The translations under genes were made by a program, and so were the position numbers. Below are positions 22,003-33,199 of a stretch of 64,000 nucleotides of DNA, one piece after another. The number at the start of each line of letters is the position of its first letter. Positions within the stretch are counted from its first letter, which is position 1. Source of the stretch: Ligula intestinalis (taxonomy: Eukaryota > Platyhelminthes > Cestoda > Diphyllobothriidea > Diphyllobothriidae). The stretch spans positions 76,072,648 to 76,136,647 of the forward strand of contig JAYGXS010000001.1 of assembly GCA_036362985.1 (NCBI GenBank), written 5' to 3'. The notes beneath the pieces are model-generated. The model was not told the origin of the DNA. It did not search any database and was given only the letters and a program-made list of their open reading frames with translations.

Positions 22003-22083
22003 GGAAGGAAGATATGCGATCGCTGGAACAAGAGGTTTATTCTCCTGGCATTTTGGATGCTTGCTCGAATCCATCATCAGGCA
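22003..22083 (-). repeat. Type B hammerhead repeat (left arm of inverted pair)
   Basis: In sense (minus): a CCTGATGATGGATTC-type start, CGAGCAAGCATCC, then AAAATGCCAGGAGAATAAACC, CTCTTGTTCCAGCG and ATCGCATATC. Stem II is GGAUUC..CAUCC. GAAAC has become AAAAT, so one catalytic box is lost. It forms an inverted repeat with 22107-22192. Confidence 0.6.
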
Positions 22084-22106
22084 CAACCGCAGGAGAGATG
22101 TTGCAG

Positions 22107-22192
22107 TTGTCTCTGATGATGGATTCAAACAAGAATCAGAAATGCACGGCCATTAAACTTCTTGCGCCAGCGATTGCATCTTCTCCTAAAGA
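22107..22192 (+). repeat. Type B hammerhead repeat (right arm of inverted pair)
   Basis: CTGATGA (22112-22118), stem II UG-G-AUUC / GAAUCA with an AAACAA loop and one bulged G, then GAAA. Both catalytic boxes are intact, but the following CGTC has become TGCACG, so no proper cleavage triplet follows. It ends in TTGCGCCAGCGATTGCATC. Confidence 0.6.
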
Positions 22193-22518
22193 AGGAAGCG
22201 TTCGATCTTCCTGCAAGATCATATGCGAGGTCCAACTGGCGTTATTAAAAGCTCTTTCTTATTATTATACACACGATTATTCTTGTCATAAGGTTAGAGC
22301 ATTTGTTCTATCATCTATGGATAAGGTTACATAATCTTTTTTTCTATTTTTTTGCCCATATTTGAGAGTTCCCCGTTGGATCGAAATGCCGACGCTTCTT
22401 ATAAAGTTGACATAAGCTTATAGTGTCGAAAAGGAAATATTGAGCTCGTTTTAGGGTGGTGAATATAAAATTAACACGCACCTCCGAGTACAGCTTGTAA
22501 CTTATCAGAAACTGGTAG

Positions 22519-22575
22519 GGTATAACTGGCTGATGACAGCTAATGAGCCAGAAATTACCGTTCTAGTCTCCTTTG
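22519..22575 (+). ncRNA. Hammerhead ribozyme-like motif, type A
   Basis: AACTGG-CTGATGA-CAGCTAATGAGCCA-GAAA-TTACCG-TT-CTAGTC. The catalytic boxes are intact. Stem I ACUGG/CUAGU has five pairs with a G-U. Stem II is shortened by one change from the family consensus. Stem III is weak. It is followed by CTCCTTTGTCTTTGC, the same flank that follows other type A copies. A tRNA head is not evident upstream. Confidence 0.5.
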
Positions 22576-22599
22576 TCTTTGCTAGCAAGACTCATCTGC

Positions 22600-24560
22600 C
22601 TAATCAAAAACAGTTAAGTCAGGGAAATTGCAAATCAGTTCGACTCCAACTTCTTGGTGACTGCTCTACGTTTTCCCGCCATATTGTTCAAGTGCAAAAT
22701 GGATTAGGAGACTGAACAAACATTCTCAAAAATTAGTATGCTGCTTGATACCCTAAAGAAATTTATAAATTGGGGTCGAATTCAAGAACTTCACTATCAG
22801 TGTTTTGCCTGTTATTATTTTCCACTTCAATCCGGCCGAATTTTCCTAAATTATAAGAATGATTTGACACGTGTATGCAACGAAAAGATGGTATGGATTA
22901 AAATTATTGTTCTCCGGCGAATTAACTCTTCTTGGACAGTGGTGACAGTTCCTCATGTGGACAATCGCTTCTACAAACTCCTTATTAATCCAGGGTGACA
23001 GGGCTTAACGTTCGGAAGTACACTGTTCTTACTTCTCATAATTATGGCCAACTTCGATCCTCCTTGCACCACATACGATTAATCTGACAGCACAAATGCC
23101 AACACCTTATTATTTATAATATCTGAGAAGTTTCATGATCTTCCCAGGAAACTCATTATCGCCTGGGACTGAGACAGGATTGGCTGACGATGGTACATCC
23201 GTCAGGAATGACATTCTCCTCTATTGGAATTGACATTACTCTTTTTCCTTATCTCGGTCGGCAGCATATCTTCCCATTAAGTTGCCCCATGTGGCCCTTC
23301 CCCCCTCCAGACCTCGTTGTTAAGGTTTGGTTTAACCCGACTTTCATAGCACGTTAAGCAGTTAGAAGCATCTGACTTAAAATTGACGAGAACTGGGATT
23401 ATCCATAGTGGAAGCGAGAGGAGAAGGATATCAAAGTCATGGTTTTGGCTGCTCGGCCAAGCACACAAGGTCGCTATTTAAAATGTGGTCGTACAAATCG
23501 AGAAACCTATTTTATGCGCGCAAAAGAAATTCACAGTCTCCTCATAAATCGTGGCCGGTATAAATTCCCAAATAACTAATAGAGAAATTTCGCTTCCTTT
23601 TTTCAAATCCTAACAGCTACCCATAAGGCAAAACAACTGATGGACCTAAAATGGCCTATTGACAAAAATATCAAAGTCAAACAAAGGGCAGGTTATTGCT
23701 GAGGTGTTTACTAATAGCGGCTGGCAAACTGAGCAGATTGGCGGACGAGAATAACAAATAACAATTTCTGCTGAGCAAGTCGACTACAGTTATCATAAAA
23801 AGGATGTGCTAGTCTGTTAATTACAGTCAGAAATATTGGAAGATCGGTGTTCAAGCGTCAAGCAATTTTTGAGAACTCAGAAAAGAATAGTTGTGACTTA
23901 AACATCAAGCTAACTAAATTCGCCCTTTGTAGATGCATTCAGAGATGCCCGACTAGTTGTCCAAATTAGAAAGACTAGGCAACCGTTTGTTTTCCAAAAA
24001 CTCGAGATATTAGCGGCGTCAGTTGAAAAATAATACTGCTAAATACATTGGGAATTCATGTTATTTTTAGTCACGTAAAGTGAATTTTATTAGGTTTTTT
24101 AAAGCTTTTATGAACAAATACACACCGCCCACACATATTCCTGCTCTGAGATGCGGGATGGAAAAATGGTAAAAATTGTTTACCATCAACATCTTGCTAG
24201 CAGGTGCATCTGTTCCTTCTCGTGATTGTCCTTAGCCAGATATTCGGAAAGCTTCGGTAGATAAACTTCAATATATCCGCGAGACGTCACCTTAGTTCAC
24301 GAGTGAAGGAAATCTTCCGTGTATACATTTTAGTAATTAAGCTAAATTTGGTTTTTCCCATTTTCCCTTAAATGTCCATAACAAATAACTATGAGCACAA
24401 TGGCTCTGCTGCATAAAGCTTAGCACGCGCTCTTCAATTGTTAGTTTAAAAATACCTAATGACGGTTCAATAATAATAATTATTTATTATGAGAGGGTTT
24501 GGCAGATTTGAATAATTCATTTGACCCAATCCGAATCTGCTAAACACTCCTAATAATAAA
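22600..24560. other. Mostly unassigned; weak type A relic near 23173
   Basis: Near 23173-23222 (+) ATTGGCTGACGATGG, ATCCGTCAGGAATGACATTC resembles a decayed type A hammerhead segment (GAAA has become GGAA). Otherwise no gene or strong repeat is recognised. Frames at 22738-22998 and elsewhere are unsupported. Confidence 0.3.
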
Positions 24561-24567
24561 GTGAGCG

Positions 24568-24740
24568 TTGTAGTCATTCTGGTGGATCCTAGATGATTGT
24601 TAAGGAAATCCTGCCTTGGCAGTCAGCTTACTGCATCCATAATTATGGATTCCACGCGAGCAGTAAGTTGGGCGGGTGAATCGACTTCATGGCTCACCGT
24701 GAGCATCGTAGCTCGATGGTAGAGCGTTGGGTGGGCAAAT
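24568..24740 (+). repeat. Single copy of the 269-bp-family unit
   Basis: GTCATTCTGGTGGATCCTAG, ATGATTGTTAAGGAAATCC and GGCAGTCAG match the non-tRNA part of the repeat at 1-630. Near its end it has GTAGCTCGATGGTAGAGCG, an A-box-like tRNA start in the expected place. Here it is not tandem. Confidence 0.6.
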
Positions 24741-24959
24741 GCCTTCCGTGCTATGTGAATTCAACTGCAACCGAGGCCGCGAATTTTTTACAATGGGATC
24801 AACTAAATATTTATTATTTTATTGCTGCAATTGGCTTACTATCCGAGCTTGGATTTGTCAAAAAATAGGTGCACGTTCAAGTTTACTGAACCAGCCACAA
24901 CCATGTAACAAACTCGGTCAGCATTTGTATTTTGAGTACCCTCGATCTCCATCCTAAGA

Positions 24960-27900
24960 GGCAGCTACCTTCTGAAAATCAAAAACAGATTACAATGGTT
25001 GCCTAAAGATAGACTTGCGTAGAACTTAAATGTGTTAAACTAAGTCACATGGGAGATTATAGTGACACTTCAAGTAGGTGGGGCTCACGTTAGATATTTC
25101 GTTGAAAATAAAGCCTAAGACCCAGGGACATACCTAAAAAATGCGATGATTTATAAGTAGAATGCTTCGTTTGAAATCTTAAAGTTCCTATGCTACTAAC
25201 TGCACCAAACGATTTATGCAAGTTGTTTTTCCCTGATTAATGATTTCGCAACTTTGCGTGCCTCGACTCAAATAAGATTCATTAACAAAAATAGAATGGG
25301 GAAAGACTTGTTTAGATCTGCACTCAATAATCGGAGCAGGGAAATTGCATGCAGCAATACTGCTATTAATAGTTCTAGAAATCCGGATTCCCGTCTCGCA
25401 AGCGTATGTTCATCAAAATTTCCCATTTACCGCTTAGTAGCTAGCAAGACAGAATTTTGCGTTTAGAAACAAAATTATGTTCAAGCATAAACTGAAAAGT
25501 GGATATCAAATCACTTTTTTGGAGTCATCTGCTATGATCGACCAGCTCTTCCTCAGCCAAGGCCCAAAAACGTGAGATTATATATCTGTTCCAGCTGGTT
25601 ACTGAGGCGATCTACCGATTCACACCCAAATGACACTTAGCAGAATGACTCGATCTCATGAAAGAGGTGTTCACCGATTGCACTGGGTGCTAGGATGGAA
25701 GATGCGTAGTCCGATTTGCTCTCCGTTGTGTGACCGCCTATATGGGCCCTAGACCCTAATTCTAAGATAGTAGGAAAACCCTAGATTCCAAGGTGTGATT
25801 GGATCAAATTAGCGAGATTAACGCATACGTGATCTTATCCAGCTTTTTTCACCCATGGTCAGGGAAGTGGTGCAAGTCGTTGTGTTGTCACCTGGATTGA
25901 TCCTGACCTATGTTCTAGGATAAAATGATGACTGTTCTTATCTATCATAATGCGACCAACTCAGATAATGTCTTTTCCATGCGATGTGGATAACCCAGGT
26001 AGACTCGTAACTATTAGTTATTACTCTGATATTCTTGGTGCGTAACGAAGTTTCGGCGGGAAGCTTTGAACAAACGGGTTGACAACAGTAAATAAACAAC
26101 CAATTGTCACCAGTCTATCCATATTTTTGTCGGTGTACATTTAAACCCGGTTAAACCTGAGAAGCCACGAGAAAGCCCAAAGCGGTTGTTTTGAAGTAGA
26201 GAAAAAATAGTTTATTCTGCCCCGTAATTAAATGAAACCTGCAGCAGTCATTTATATTTTTATTCAAGTTCATATTTGAAGCGAGTTTCGTTGCATGCGG
26301 CAAGCTCCCTTTCTGCAACCATGTTTTCACCGCTTCTTTTACTGGCTTGCTCAAGCTACACGTATCTTTTTGCTAACTGTTTATCTTTCAGTTTCTCTGA
26401 ATAAAGATCGCAACTGGTTAGTTAATGAAAGAGCTTTTGCACGACCTACCAGTTGATAAAGAAGTAAGTTGTGTTTGACCCAGGTGAGTTATGATGCCAA
26501 TCCCGACTCTCCAATTTTCATCTTGCCGCATTCGACTTGGATGACTAGACAATCTAGGAGCCGTAAAGTAATCCTATTTTATTACTCATTTTACTTCCTG
26601 TCAAACGCAGGAGTAGAACTTTTATTAAGACCTAATATATTTTTTTTCTTTTGAAATGCCCTCCTTCATCTACGGTCTTCTCGACTTTTGTCTTGACACC
26701 GAATACAGGTGCTGGAGCGGTGAGAGATTAGGGTAGATTCTCTGCGAGTTCACTTTCACTATAATCCAACGCGATTCACTGTGTTTGCCTAGAGTTTGCT
26801 GAAGCTCGTGGTGGACATTGGTCGAAAACGACAGACAAAATATCGATCTAGCAGAATTCATCCCGATCTTCAAAAATAATGGACAAAACTAAACAAAGAT
26901 TTTTTACGTATGTCATCGAGCTAGACTCGCAGCCTCAGGCAGTAGCTAGGGACATTTGAGAGCATACGAGGATGCCCTTGAAGATACGAGTAGGTGTTGA
27001 CCGGTATGCAAAAAAAGTTGGTGGGGATGACTTGGATGGCTCCATAAACAGGACACAAGAAAATGTGCGCCCTGCCCACTTAAAATAGCTTTAACGAACT
27101 AGCGAATCGCAGTTTCAGAACTGAGGATCGACACTCACATAAACAAATTGAACAGGCATCCGGGAAAAAACGAGACTGTCCGTTTATGCAACATTCCATT
27201 CATACAGCTTCTTTGACGAACTCGGCTACTGGCGCAGACGCAGAAACTTGCTGACCGAAATTTCTGACAACCTCCTCTTCAGTGTAAGTTAGGTGGTTTC
27301 CTAGTCCAACACTGAACATTTTATTTCTCGCCTTCGAAGGGCCTGCAGCTTGTCAGTGTGCTGATGCAGTTTTTCGCATACAGCCTCTTGAAAAGTGCAC
27401 ATTCCGTTAAAACTTTTGTTCGGCCACTAAGGGAGATTATGATATGGCCGCCTCCGCAGAACTGGGAAAACGAAGTGGAGGCGCGTCGAGAACGGAGATG
27501 AACGGCTATCTGGCGAACAATTCGAGTCTGTAAAAATGGGACTAAATCGCGGTTCTACTTCACATGTATCTGTGAACCCACCGAAAATTCGACGGGGCAG
27601 GAAGTTTTATTAAATTAACTATACTGGATATGCGTTATCCTGTTAGGAGTACACATTTCACGACCAATTCTATTACCTTGAAAGGATCTCGCACATTGGT
27701 AAAGGACAACCATCTCCAGGGAACATTGGCCTATCACTGGTTCCAGGGTCAAAACACGACGGAAGAAGTACTTAGCTCAAATATGAGTTATTTCCTGGTG
27801 CGAGTGTGAACACAAGGAGGTGTTCAAAGAGCTGATTTGTACTTAGTAGCTGCTGGATATCAGCGAGTCGCAGACAATCTCGATCAACTTCTGTAAGCCC

Positions 27901-28180
27901 AGGAATTTGATCCTTCCAATGCAATTATATTTACCTCAAAGTTTTCGACAAAAATTATAATGCGTATGTTTTCTGTCAGAGACAGTCAAAACACATTTTC
28001 CGGTAGAATCCTACTTCGGTTCCCAGCTCAGCACGCGAAGGCCCCATCATTCTGCAATTCAAGGCCGGATGAAATTTAGAGTAAACAGTCTGGGCAATAT
28101 AAAGGGAAGGAAATATAAATAAAAAATTAAAGTTCACAAAAGTAGAATAAACAGGCATAATAATTTCAATAACCTGATTT
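24960..28180. other. Unassigned stretch
   Basis: About 3.2 kb without a recognisable domain, RNA gene or repeated block. All frames are below 80 codons. It may be ordinary intergenic or intronic DNA. Confidence 0.3.
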
Positions 28181-28220
28181 TAGGTAGGACTGGCTGATGA
28201 CGGCTTACTAGCCAAAAGTG
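28180..28220 (+). repeat. Type A hammerhead fragment cut by the LTR element
   Basis: GGACTGG-CTGATGA-CGGCTTACTAGCCA-AAAG ends abruptly where the LTR TGTAGCGACC begins. Stem II (GGCU/AGCC) is intact. Its 3' half is not found beyond the far end of the LTR element, so the truncation is probably not a simple insertion. Confidence 0.5.
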
Positions 28221-28692
28221 TGTAGCGACCACCTTTCTTAGTCATACATTCCTCGGACGGCACGCGGACTAGGTCATGTCTGGCGTGACCACCACACGTC
28301 CGCAAGACACCATAGTAAAGGCCTCCGTTCAAGGTCACTCCTGTCTGGCTTTCTCAAGGCGATCTAGTCTCACTAGCCAACCACTTCTCAAGGTGAGACC
28401 AGTGCCCGAGATGCGGACGGTTTGTTTACGCTCATTCACTTCCAGAGCCGACGACTCACTGTTCGGTTGCAGACTCTCTGAACTCCGGCTCATTCATGTC
28501 TGGCCTGCACTCGTTTGGAAGTTACTTTCTCATTGCTTACATACTACGCTTGTTCCTATCTTAGTATATTCCCCTTGACACTATGGCCTTTCACGCCTTA
28601 TCCTATTCCACTAGCTTATACGTGTTGAGATACGTTCTCTCGTCTATTATCTGGCTGGACCACATCGTATCCCACATTGTTGACCCCGACAC
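28219..28692 (+). repeat. 5' LTR of a short LTR retrotransposon
   Basis: Starts TGTAGCGACCACCTTTCTTAG and runs to GTTGACCCCGACA, about 472 bp. The whole sequence is repeated at 29297-29782 with scattered differences and a few indels (for example ATGTCTGGCGTGACCACCAC, and GGTGAGACCAGTGCCCGAG). The TG..CA ends suit an LTR. Confidence 0.7.
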
Positions 28693-29296
28693 TTCTTGAT
28701 TCAACACTCGACTCCGACGTTGAGTCAACCTACAAAAACGACTCCGACGTTCAGTTCACTCCACTTAACTCTACACTTTCAATTCCGACGTTCTCAACAC
28801 TATCGCAAGAGTGACCCGATTATTTTCATTGCGCCGTCGACTCCGTTTACCTGCTAACAATTCCAACACTCACTCACTCCCACCAACGTTTCGGCTTCAT
28901 GGAATATGTGGACAAGATGTCCTTACCTCATACCTATTTGCCGACTCACTGGTAAGGGTAACAGGATTATTCAAGGACATTCTTTTCTCCCAACAAAGCA
29001 CCGACTAACTAGCTTTCGTTGACGAGCTATACTCTCCTCCTATCAACCTGCCAATTCACTGGTATATATTGTCGACGGTACATGGTCGATGAACATCTTT
29101 TCATTATGTGGTAAACCCTTCTTATTCACTTTTTTATCCACAACTTACCTATATTACTATTCATACTTAATTTTTCTGCACTGATCCTAGTTGGTACGAA
29201 TTTTCGAGACCGTTACCAATTTGTACTCTACCCTTAACATACATACATTTTCCTCCCATTATCATTTTTGAACTCCGTTCTCCTGGGAGGGGGAGT
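28693..29296 (+). mobile_element. Internal region of a non-autonomous Ty3-related LTR element
   Basis: About 600 bp between the two LTRs, with no gag or pol signature. ACTCCGACGTT is repeated three times near 28700-28790. Just before the second LTR is a purine tract GGGAGGGGGAGTATT. The same tract (GGAGGGGGAGTACTG) stands directly before the 3' LTR of the Ty3 element at 52434. Shared polypurine tract and LTR start (TGTAG-GAC) suggest that a Ty3 element of that lineage mobilised this one. The short frame at 28811-29008 has no gag signature. Confidence 0.55.
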
Positions 29297-29782
29297 ATTA
29301 TAGCGACCCCCTTTCTTAGTCATGCTTTACTCGGACCCCGCGCGGACTAGGCTATGTCTGGCGTGACCACCACGTGTCCGCAAGACACCATAGTCAAGGC
29401 CTCCATTTAAGGTCACTCCTGTCTGGCTTTCTCAAGGCGGTCTAGTCTCACTAGCCAACTACTTCTCAAGGTGAGACCAGTGCCCGAGATGCGGACGATT
29501 TTTTAAGGCACATTCACTTCCAGAGCCGACGACTCACTGTTCGGTTGCAGACCTCCAGACCCGGTGATCGACTTGCCGGAATATGACTCTGGACTGCACT
29601 CGTCTGGAAGTCACTTCTCCTATTGCTTACATACTACGCTTGTTTCTACCTTAGTAAATTCTCCCTGACACTATGGCCTTTCACACCTTTTTCTATTCAA
29701 CTAGCTTATACATGTTGGGATAAAGTATATCACCTGTTATCTGGCTGGACCACATCGTATCCCACATTGTTGACCCCGACGT
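29297..29782 (+). repeat. 3' LTR of the short LTR retrotransposon
   Basis: Starts TATAGCGACCCCCTTTCTTAG directly after the purine tract. It matches the 5' LTR along its length, ending near GTTGACCCCGACG. It carries about 40 bp not in the 5' copy (CCAGACCCGGTGATCG and neighbours). The divergence means an old insertion. Confidence 0.7.
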
Positions 29783-29799
29783 GTCTCTATCCCACAAGT

Positions 29800-31860
29800 T
29801 GCCATTTTGGTCCCCTTTTGACTTGTCGGATCCATTCCAACGTAATATTTGTCAAAAAAATCAGGGGTCCATAATAAATATGTGAAATTTTGCAAATATT
29901 TGGACATGACTTAATTGCACAGTACCTAAATAAAACTGAAATCAAATAACCAAAAAGGTAAACTAAAGTAAACTAAATTAACTTCAATAAAAATGCTCGA
30001 AAACTAAAATAAATAGGGAGCATAATAATGAATTGTAAACTATACTAAAAAGTTAGATTGAACATAAATAAGTTAATTAAACAAAATCAAATAAACGAAA
30101 GTTAAGTTGTTGCGCATATGAATTAAAGGTGTGCGAGGCGCTTCGCACCACGAACTTTGCTAATCTAACTCTATAACAGTGAGTTGAATCCCAGGTTAGT
30201 TTAAACAGGTGACCTCCTAACCACCAATTTTTTTTTTCAGGAATATTAAAAAATCCAATTAACTATAAAGTATACGTAAGTGAAAAATTTCCAAAGTTGT
30301 CACACCCAATAAACGATAAGTAACTAAGAGATGTAAGTACATTTCCGTGTTTATTTACGGTGCGCTATATTATTGCGAAAACATTAGCTTATTTAAAAAA
30401 TTCCTGGTAGCTAAAGTAGGATTCCTTCCGTTTTTCAAGTCACGGAGGGTTTTTCATCATCACAACATGAACTCGAGGCCTCCTGGTCTCCCACAGACAC
30501 CGGCGTCTCTCGCATCAACACTGCCATAGTGTATTTCGTGTCGGAGGCGCAGATCGAACACCTGTTGAGCAAATGGAGTGGTAAAAGGGGATAGAGCACG
30601 ACTGGTGTGGTCCTCGAGAGAACGTGCAAGATTTGCTCAGAAGTTAATTGTTCGAAATCGGGACATGCCCGCAAACTAAATAAAAGTGAAAAAAAGTTGG
30701 CACAAATAGGCGTTGGAAGGACATTCTGTGAGGTAAATGACTTGTTATTAAAGGTGTTACTGGGTGCGCAATGAGAAGTAATAGTCAGCAAGGCGAAGCA
30801 CACGATGGGAGAAGTCATATGCTTTGAAATTTTGTGTTTTAACTGATAAATTGGAATCACGTCTAGGTCCAACGAGGGCCTTCGCCCAAATAATATAAAA
30901 TTTTCAAAAATCTGGAAACAGAATTATGCATTTAGCCGTCAAAATATTTGTCTGGAGAATTGATACTTCCCGGATTCCCTTGAATATGCTCATCTGCGCA
31001 TCCTTTGATTTACAATGAGAGAAATTTGTTACATCCTGCTTTTCGGTTAACATTTAGATAGGATCGGTTTTGTGTTCTTTCTCCTCCTCCTCCTCCTCCG
31101 CCTACTCAAATCTCTTCCCAAGAAATTCCTACATATTTTTCTTTGGGCTGTGAGCTATTTTGGCAACGAGGTCGCGCACTTTTAGTTTCCGAGACTTTCA
31201 AATTACGCGAATAACGGTGTGCACTTGTTACATTACTCTGTAGCAAACAGTTGTGTGTAAACCTCCACAACAGCTCTTACTTACGCATTACAATCAGCCT
31301 GCGGCGAAAATACGATTTTTCCTTTCAAGATATTTCATAATTCCACTTTTTTTCTTTTAAGGTCCACCTGTAGAAACTGCCATCTCACTGACCCATAATT
31401 TAGCGGGGGACACAAAACGGTTTCTTACCAATATTTGGATGAAGGTGGAGCGTGCGAGACAGCATCTTGGACCGTCAATTTAGATCATCCATACTAAAAC
31501 ACACTTTGCAATTTTTAGGCGCTCCCAGGACAGATAATTTTGATCGATTATAAGTTTTCTGCATCAACTCAGTCTGGACTAACAATTTAGAGTGTTTCAT
31601 TTCCTCAGAATAGTACTTACAGAAGAAAGCGGTGGATCTATCCCAATATAAGATGTATTTTTTTACCTTATGCTGCCGGCAACGTTGAAGCGAGGCTGAA
31701 TTGCGTCAGTGGTCGTCATTTAAAAAATACGAAAACCACAGGCTCTATCTTTTTTAAAGCTACCTCCTTTAGTTGCTGTCTAGATTAGATGCTGATGGAC
31801 ACACTTACCTACCACCGTATCCTCGATATGTCAGTTTGTTTTAAAATCCGCATTTTTGAA
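29800..31860. other. Unassigned, with one small repeat and one longer minus-strand frame
   Basis: A block at 30115-30205 (GTGCGAGGCGCTTCGCACC, then CTAACTCTATAACAGTGAG) has a diverged reverse copy at 37925-38010. The minus frame 30435-30872 is open for 145 codons, the longest unexplained frame here. It shows no motif I recognise, and its start and end are not supported. The rest is AT-rich with nothing recognised. Confidence 0.35.
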
Positions 31861-31879
31861 AACCGAAAAGGAAGGCGCT

Positions 31880-32290
31880 TTAGATCTTTGCCGCCACCGC
31901 CATCGTGGCACTCGGATGATTCCCTTCTTTTACTGGGAGACTGGCTCTACTCCGGTCGCCCGACCACCATCACCAACGTTGTTACTGCCGCCGCGCTGCC
32001 GTCATCGCTACCCCCACCAACACCAACACCACCACCACCATTCCTTTCTCTGTCTTACCCTCTTACACCCGTTCNNNNNNNNNNGGGGGAGGGGATGGGA
32101 GCAGGAAAATGTATGCAAACAACAAACTGAACTTATTCGCCGCCGCCGCTGCTGCCGCCGCTGCTGCCGTCGCCGTCGCCGCCACCACCACTACCAAGAC
32201 CGCGGTCGTTTCAAGCGCACAAATTCTACTCGAGTAAGGGCAGGAGTGGCGAAGTCCGGGGTGGACGGCTGAATTCCGCCCGCAAATGCG
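31880..32290. other. GC-rich simple-repeat patch containing the assembly gap
   Basis: CAC/CCG trinucleotide-rich sequence on both sides of the N run (CACCAACACCAACACC before; GCCGCCGCTGCTGCCG after). The apparent frames of 113 and 138 codons read through the Ns and through trinucleotide repeats and are not genes. Confidence 0.5.
32075..32084. other. Assembly gap (10 N)
   Basis: Ten Ns in a row. A fixed-length placeholder of this size usually marks a gap of unknown true length, so anything spanning it is unreliable. Confidence 0.99.
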
Positions 32291-32517
32291 CGAGTACAGT
32301 CTACAAGCAGGCGCGATTTATGTCATACACACACAAGTGCCTCCATAAACGGTATACATGATGGTATGTGAACAAGATAGTTTGACTGTCGCAAGTGACG
32401 ACGTCCATAACTGCCGAAGAGGTGGTCACAACCGCGAATGGCACGTGAATTCGGCCGTAGTGATGCAGACTCCAGATATACCTACCTCTCTCTCTGTCTC
32501 TCTGTCTCTCTCCCTCT

Positions 32518-32602
32518 GTCAGCCGCTGTCTTTGCTCCCACATCCGGACCTTCTGCCTTTGTCTGTGAAGGCCCGAATGTGGGAGCAAAGACAGCGGCTG
32601 AC
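32518..32602. repeat. Perfect 26-bp inverted repeat (hairpin)
   Basis: Positions 32518-32543 and 32577-32602 are exact reverse complements over 26 bases (GTCAGCCGCTGTCTTTG..ACAT). The 33-base spacer itself holds GGACCTTC and GAAGGCCC, which can extend the stem. It lies next to a CT-rich run at 32486-32517. It could be a pre-miRNA-like stem, a tiny fold-back element or an assembly artefact. Confidence 0.85.
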
Positions 32603-33143
32603 AACTTCTAAGGGACCGCCTACGCGTGCCGCAAGTGACGTAGTCGCTTACTGCGCGCGTACCTGGCTTCCTTCGGAGAGGTTCTTGGATCTCAAGCGGA
32701 TGAGCATGCGAAAAGGATCACTGAGAGGCAACTGTAACCCAGCCCCCAGACCTGAATAGGGCAAAATTATCTTGCCAGTTGGCAGTCTTCCGAACCATGA
32801 ATCATAAGATGCTGGGATAAGCTTAGTCGCGTCATATTTACTATTACTTAATGGAGAAATTTTTCGGAAAACGGTTACAAACTTTATTCGTAAATTTTCA
32901 ACACTAGCATGCTAGGTCGTCTTCAAACGGGAGGAAATAGTGGAAGGAACAGTTCACATTTTTAACCGTGACAAAAAATCGATAATGCTGTGTCAGCTGT
33001 GGTCATAAGCCTGCTTTTGTGGTTGGTCTATTTTCCAGGCCTTTTTAAGGTTGGTGTATATTGGATGCCTATTTTCAAATTTACTATTACAATCGGGAGC
33101 GTGCTGTTTTGCTGCGAGGAGGAAGTCTCCGAGGCTGTTCCAT

Positions 33144-33146
<3 letters not shown>

Positions 33147-33196
<50 letters not shown>
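33147..33196. repeat. (CT)n microsatellite
   Basis: About 22 CT units. It produces serine/leucine runs on one strand and arginine/glutamate runs on the other in accidental frames. Confidence 0.95.
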
Positions 33197-33199
33197 CTT

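Noticed and set aside
30435..30872. 145-codon minus-strand gene
   Set aside because: No recognised motif, no supporting start context or neighbour; kept only as an unexplained frame inside an unassigned stretch.
31789..32272. Histidine-rich proteins spanning the N run
   Set aside because: The frames read through Ns and trinucleotide repeats.
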